A stretch of 64,000 nucleotides of DNA, taken from positions 466,458-530,457 of the forward strand of contig JAKOVW010000079.1 of assembly GCA_029781865.1 (NCBI GenBank), read 5' to 3'. The notes beneath the pieces were generated by a model that was given only the letters and a program-made list of their open reading frames with translations, was not told the origin of the DNA and did no database searches. Positions 60,301 through 64,000 of the stretch are shown piece by piece; within the stretch, counting starts at the first letter, position 1; every line of letters begins with the position of its first letter. Source of the stretch: Bacteroidota bacterium (GTDB taxonomy: Bacteria > Bacteroidota > Bacteroidia > Chitinophagales > Saprospiraceae). The translations under genes were made by a program, and so were the position numbers.

Positions 60301-63064
60301 CTATAAACGGCAACGGGTTAAACGTAATTTCTACACGGTCCGCCACAGCGCAATTCTGATTGTCTTCTGTCAACTCGAATATGTATTTCCCGAATTGCCC
60401 GTTTGTATTCACCGTTGTTGCAGCCTGTGCGTCATCTGTTATGCTCACTCCATTGCCACTTACCACTCTCCATTTCAAAGCAGAACCAGTTACACTTGAT
60501 ATCCCTTTCAGATCATACGTGGTGCCGCATATTTTATCATCCTGACCTGCATCAGGAGATGGTTTTTTGTAAAAGATAAATGCCTTGGGGCCATCAAACT
60601 GTACACAACCTGACAGAAAATCGATTCCTCCTTTGCCATCCTTCTTGCCTACCAACACTACGATATAATACGTCGTATTATATGCCATATAACCCGGATC
60701 AAAAATGATTGTTTTTGAACTCAACACTTTGATATAAGTGCCGGGGCCACCTCCTGCTGCATTCGCTGGATCAGGATCTGTGGTTACTACATAAATTACC
60801 GTATCGTTGGGATCTAATTTTTCGTTCGTTGCATCATATACAAATGTAAAACTCTGATCATCACATACATTTTCGATTCCTTTATCTATTGTTCCAACTG
60901 CATTGGTACACTTACATTCGTGACTAAAATTAAAATTCAATACACAACCCATTACATCCCGGATCAGTATGGTATAATTCGTCAGGTTATCATATAAATT
61001 CGAATTGTAATAATTATTTGCATCGATGCTTCCATTACCCTGAACTACCGTATAAGGAGGTGTGCCTCCGCTTACCAGAAACCGCAATTTATATTGTGTT
61101 TGTTTTACATTGCAGATATACGTTAGTCCGGTTGAATCCGGTGTTGAATTGAAATACAGATCCACTGTATCTGACCCGGCGCATCCGGTACGCAATTCAT
61201 TGTACACATAACGGTAGATTCCAAACTTATCCACCACCACATTGGATTGCGGATCAGTCGGATCTGTGATACTTGAATTGCCGGGACCTGATAACTGTGT
61301 CCACTGGCCTCCTGCATCTTTTTTACCCTGGAATTTATTCGCCAAACTGCATATACTGTCATTGGGTCCGGCATACGGCGCCGGAGCCGGCCTGATGGCT
61401 ACGCGTATACACTTCTCACAGGATCTTCCGCAATCCGTATCATAAAACACACATACCGTTCCCGTATCTCCCGCCGGTAAGTTCCACTTCACTTCTACTC
61501 CTTGTGAATCCGGTTTGCTCACTACACTTCCACCGTCTATCGTCCAGGTATAAAAACTAACTTTTTGCGAAATGAATGTATCTATAAAATACGATCCGTT
61601 TTTTCCTATGCACAACACCTGATCTCCTGCAAGTGGGAAACACTTCGGTGCCAGATCTCCTTCATTGAATGTTTCACAAAATACTTTCGTGCATGTTGAA
61701 TTCACATTCACCAAATCAACTTTTACTTTTACTTCAAGGCAATAATCTTCATTTACTGCATCAACCATTAATCGTTCGTCCGTACCTATGGTCTTTTTGC
61801 CTGGATCATTTTTCTTATACCATCTGTAATCAAACTGATACGTTTCTCCAACATCACAGGGTTTTAATATGCTGACATTTGGTGAGATCTCCACCATCCC
61901 TGCTATACATTGCACTTTCCATCTCGGTGAAAAATCAACATTCACTGCAGTCAGCATAATCGAACTGTCACATTTAAACGGTGACGTCGTTCCCGGTAGC
62001 AATACTTCAAAATGATCTTTGCAGGGTGTATACGAATGTCCTAGAATATCTACATAGGGCATATTATCACAAGTGATATAATAAACATCAGGTGGATCAG
62101 GAACCGGTAATACAACAAAATCAACTACCGAATCATACTTGCAGCAATTCACATCCGTAAACTGTTCGCGATAGGTGCCGGAACTCGTGATATATTGTGA
62201 ATGCCATTTATAACCTGGTGCCATAGTAAGTTCATTACATAGCGTACGCTTCACACCCTTTTTATCTGCAATAGGTCTGACTTTTACTGTTGCACATTTA
62301 GGTCCTTCCTGTGAGCAGATCGATCCGCTTTGCGGATTACCAATATAGGCTGTCACACAAATGACAAAATCACCCTCATCCGGAAAATCCAATTTAATCT
62401 CATTCCCACTTCCACCTACTTCATTTCCATCTAATGTCCAGACATACGTCGGCTCACAATTTCCCGGTTGAGGATTGACAAAAAACTTGACATTGCATGC
62501 ACCAGCACATACAGGTTGAATGATTCCACTGGATATATTATTTATAAAACCCAAAGGGGATAAAGTTGGAGGACCACCCCCGGCTGTATTTAATGTAAAA
62601 TCGCAGACATCTCCACTACATCCATCTACCCATAAGTAATAGGTTTTGCAGGCTTTCAGGTTAGCTGATGCAACGGTGACTGAATTCGGTGGAAGACAAG
62701 GTATCGACCTGCAAATTAGATCTTCACCACATACACAATCTCCCCATACACCATATTGCAAACCCATACCGGTCGTACATCCTCCAATAGTCAATGTAAT
62801 AGTTACATTTCCTCCCTGACATACAAATCCCCACCAACTGGTATTTTGTCCATCACCTCCCATAGAACACAAAGGCATACATGGGCTTGGAATGGTGCTA
62901 TTGTTCTGACAGGTATAACCATTCATTTCATCCAGAGAACATAGTACCTGAGCTTCATCACAGGTCTCCGCCATCGGCGGAGTACATTGAGCTAAAACTG
63001 ATTCTATCCGGATAGAAGATAATATCACGATTAGCATCGAAACACTAATTCGCGAAAGTTGCAT
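57320..63064 (-). CDS. Giant modular surface protein with SprB-like repeat and T9SS type B C-terminal domain (copy 2)
   Basis: The product has 1914 residues from the start at 63064 (MQLSRISVSMLIVILSSIRI), where the signal peptide ends near VLAQC; a start 21 residues earlier is less likely. Order with rough positions: Cys-rich module 27-165; PKD-like domain 170-265; conserved blocks 270-550; repeat 560-640. Three Cys-bounded modules open near 716 (CKCTNAVG), 995 (CNCGNIDAG) and 1281 (CPCISSIG). PKD-like repeats span 1403-1660 and an SprB-type repeat 1665-1750 (DPKCFGDRNGMIDING). The type B domain is at about 1830-1914 (FSPNGDNINDVW, IYDRWGELVYS). Export by T9SS and surface anchoring are inferred. 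Its 3' third is nearly identical to the next gene. Confidence 0.92.
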   Translation of the reverse strand: MQLSRISVSMLIVILSSIRIESVLAQCTPPMAETCDEAQVLCSLDEMNGYTCQNNSTIPSPCMPLCSMGGDGQNTSWWGFVCQGGNVTITLTIGGCTTGMGLQYGVWGDCVCGEDLICRSIPCLPPNSVTVASANLKACKTYYLWVDGCSGDVCDFTLNTAGGGPPTLSPLGFINNISSGIIQPVCAGACNVKFFVNPQPGNCEPTYVWTLDGNEVGGSGNEIKLDFPDEGDFVICVTAYIGNPQSGSICSQEGPKCATVKVRPIADKKGVKRTLCNELTMAPGYKWHSQYITSSGTYREQFTDVNCCKYDSVVDFVVLPVPDPPDVYYITCDNMPYVDILGHSYTPCKDHFEVLLPGTTSPFKCDSSIMLTAVNVDFSPRWKVQCIAGMVEISPNVSILKPCDVGETYQFDYRWYKKNDPGKKTIGTDERLMVDAVNEDYCLEVKVKVDLVNVNSTCTKVFCETFNEGDLAPKCFPLAGDQVLCIGKNGSYFIDTFISQKVSFYTWTIDGGSVVSKPDSQGVEVKWNLPAGDTGTVCVFYDTDCGRSCEKCIRVAIRPAPAPYAGPNDSICSLANKFQGKKDAGGQWTQLSGPGNSSITDPTDPQSNVVVDKFGIYRYVYNELRTGCAGSDTVDLYFNSTPDSTGLTYICNVKQTQYKLRFLVSGGTPPYTVVQGNGSIDANNYYNSNLYDNLTNYTILIRDVMGCVLNFNFSHECKCTNAVGTIDKGIENVCDDQSFTFVYDATNEKLDPNDTVIYVVTTDPDPANAAGGGPGTYIKVLSSKTIIFDPGYMAYNTTYYIVVLVGKKDGKGGIDFLSGCVQFDGPKAFIFYKKPSPDAGQDDKICGTTYDLKGISSVTGSALKWRVVSGNGVSITDDAQAATTVNTNGQFGKYIFELTEDNQNCAVADRVEITFNPLPFIAVDEKICIEYLPPYPYKATIKITNGVAPFTILQGGGSISGNIYTTDTLPSLAQFQVEIQDANGCVSNLIIDDYNCNCGNIDAGQLDTTITEVCKDKCVSIKSLISEIRDPEDVVMYVLHQSSWNETDPAFPKLDTFYSVNDQICFNAATMVTGKTYYVTRVVGDDKDFNGIVDPLDPCKRVSKNQPIVWYDYPSPDAGPQDSVCFYNYQLNGITNTGVPSWKLISGPGTSVISNANKDVTQVFVFGKGTYKYELSEDFKGCISRDTVDITYWDAPDFGVPAAPECDNTAEYYRISVDGQNGDRPSWTIDGNTIPGGALSGMFTGANTWRTDWIANNDVYRLIINDRHNCMPDTISNTFECPCISSIGALDKKPILLCKDGTAQANYAVNTGTPDGNDVIRYALFDGNPADPRNGNLLSFNSNGSFVFDMSKMQTGKTYYIAVFMGNVDPNDANKVLLSDRCLKFDVVPVTWYDYPVAKINSVDKTLTCAITTIALDGNASTSGSGTPLTYAWSTMNGNIVGSTTNNTATINAPGTYKLFVTDPISKCTNEITYNIGIDVTKPAVSIASPQELTCDRTSVLLDGTSSSQGNEYQVRWTGPGNILNGNTYQPMVDAIGVYHIIVMNKNNGCEDSVAVNVRSDLRKPTPDITPIGQLTCSVKQMQLDASGSKGQSGPISTYSWQTQNGNIVAGLGTSKVTIDKAGTYQVRVKDQNNGCDSITTLDVVEIGNPLAGFNLNAQDPKCFGDRNGMIDINGIIPSGPLNGLQYSFNNGNFGPASSFNNLSQGTYSVKVKDVNGCEHDTIVTLIEPSKLGIQVIKSIVVDQDSLIDLRNMLLNITGGTRNYKDTAWLNLNQNIDWEPQLQYHADTTRDFLITVTDASGCQIEDRIKVIVRIIKDSWWPSAFSPNGDNINDVWNFKGKRISNIRTLNIYDRWGELVYSAQNIKDGNADATAGWNGKLKGEKALPGVYVFYAEIEYVGSTGFDKYKGEFTLIR

Positions 63065-63298
63065 TACATTTTGCACAATAAAAGCTTTAGATTTTGAATA
63101 TGCTATCCGGAGTATTGTCAATTGCAAACAGAATACAATAAATTAAATTGATCATTTAAATGATAAGGACCATAAAATAATTTTACTTCTGCCCTTTAAT
63201 CTATATCCATTCAAAATAATTCAATATCCCGGTTTTTATGAAGTAGAAACAAAACTGATTAGTTCAATTCTTAGCTTCCCAGGTATTGCACATATCCA

Positions 63299-64000
63299 CT
63301 ACCTTATCAAAGTAAACTCTCCTTTGTATTTATCAAATCCCGTTGATCCTACATATTCTATTTCCGCATAAAACACATACACACCCGGTAGTGCTTTCTC
63401 TCCTTTTAACTTTCCATTCCATCCTGCGGTCGCATCTGCGTTTCCATCTTTTATGTTCTGTGCTGAATACACCAACTCTCCCCAACGATCATAGATATTC
63501 AATGTTCTTATATTACTGATTCGCTTTCCTTTGAAATTCCACACATCATTTATGTTGTCACCGTTCGGAGAAAATGCGCTTGGCCACCATGAATCTTTTA
63601 TGATTCTTACGATCACTTTTATCCTGTCTTCTATCTGGCATCCTGCTGCGTCTGTTACGGTGATCAAAAAGTCACGTGTGGTATCTGCATGATACTGCAA
63701 TTGAGGTTCCCAGTCTATATTCTGATTCAGGTTTAACCAAGCCGTATCCTTGTAATTCCTTGTGCCTCCTGTGATATTCAACAACATGTTTCTCAAATCA
63801 ATCAATGAATCCTGATCTACCACTATTGACTTTATCACCTCTATACCCAGCTTAGATGGTTCTATCAATGTAACTATGGTATCGTGTTCACATCCGTTTA
63901 CATCTTTCACTTTCACATTGTAAGTCCCCTGACTCAGATTATTAAAACTCGAGGCCGGTCCAAAATTTCCGTTGTTGAATGAATACTGCAATCCATTCAG
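63299..64000 (-). CDS. Third giant surface protein, C-terminal part (runs off the window)
   Basis: The open frame reaches the window edge; the 233 codons seen are the C-terminal end. They cover the SprB-type repeat and the complete type B sorting domain and differ from the last part of the 57320 protein at only three residues (S/N, Q/E, S/A). About 22 DNA differences in 700 bases were counted by eye, so most are silent. The apparent TTG start at 63991 is an artefact of the window edge. It lies 234 bases upstream of the preferred start of the copy at 57320 on the same strand. Its N-terminal part is not visible, so it may be a full tandem duplicate or a chimera. Confidence 0.9.
   Translation of the reverse strand: MNGLQYSFNNGNFGPASSFNNLSQGTYNVKVKDVNGCEHDTIVTLIEPSKLGIEVIKSIVVDQDSLIDLRNMLLNITGGTRNYKDTAWLNLNQNIDWEPQLQYHADTTRDFLITVTDAAGCQIEDRIKVIVRIIKDSWWPSAFSPNGDNINDVWNFKGKRISNIRTLNIYDRWGELVYSAQNIKDGNADATAGWNGKLKGEKALPGVYVFYAEIEYVGSTGFDKYKGEFTLIR
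63300..64000 (-). repeat. Long direct repeat shared with 57321-58021 (about 97% identical)
   Basis: The two segments align without gaps over the roughly 700 bases visible, with about 22 substitutions by eye. Similarity begins essentially at the stop codon and continues to the window edge; the sequence past the stop is unrelated. It may extend further beyond the window. Confidence 0.9.

Noticed and set aside
63299..63991. Apparent complete gene starting at 63991
   Set aside because: The start is a TTG that corresponds to an internal leucine of the homologous giant. The frame simply runs off the window.
45674..64000. Surface-protein array considered as phage tail fibres, a toxin system or a CRISPR-like repeat locus
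   Set aside because: T9SS sorting domains, signal peptides and PKD/SprB-like repeats fit Bacteroidota surface proteins. No toxin domain, phage gene or short regularly spaced repeat was found.

Overview
The window is from a Bacteroidota chromosome. I infer a Saprospiria- or Chitinophagia-like member, but the sequence alone does not fix the class. The evidence is secreted proteins with type IX secretion (T9SS) C-terminal domains of both type A and type B, a SusC/SusD pair, repeated TAnnTTTG promoter elements, and the order tRNA-Thr/Tyr/Gly/Thr - tuf - tRNA-Trp - secE - nusG - rplKAJL - rpoBC. There is no rRNA, no CRISPR array and no recognisable insertion sequence or prophage.

Layout. 1-994 holds the start of a reprolysin-like secreted metallopeptidase that runs off the window. 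1059-4897 holds a small outer-membrane barrel protein, a TonB-dependent receptor behind a TPP riboswitch (probably thiamine or precursor uptake), and a NadR-like P-loop kinase. 4939-12451 is one tightly packed plus-strand operon: an acidic hypothetical protein, era, der, rfbC, rfbD, a T9SS type B surface protein and ribE. A bidirectional terminator separates it from the minus-strand transcription/translation superoperon (12651-25918). 26242-27769 holds hpf, a Xer recombinase and rpsU. 27911-33550 is an orphan SusC/SusD/lipoprotein operon with its own promoter and terminator. 33705-38652 holds pdxJ, a CPBP protease, cdsA, psd and lysS. 38927-45583 holds a complete RND efflux operon (adaptor, pump, TolC-like) followed by a serine beta-lactamase-like lipoprotein.

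The most unusual region is 45674-64000. It is a minus-strand array of five related secreted proteins with one TPR protein among them. Two giants (about 1820 and 1914 residues) and a third, incomplete copy end in T9SS type B domains. Two smaller proteins (746 and 498 residues) correspond to consecutive parts of the giant, as if the giant had been split into two secreted products, each with a short type A-like tail. The 3' ends of the second giant and of the incomplete copy are about 97% identical in DNA, and the similarity stops at the stop codon. Within the giants a Cys-bounded module of roughly 120-290 residues recurs three times in diverged form. I could not match that module to a named family.

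How the parts fit together. The left and middle parts are mostly housekeeping: ribosome, RNA polymerase, GTPases for ribosome assembly, cofactors, phospholipid and rhamnose precursors. Outer-membrane uptake systems sit between them. The right end appears devoted to building a large, disulfide-rich, repeat-bearing cell-surface layer exported by T9SS; that function is inferred from architecture only.
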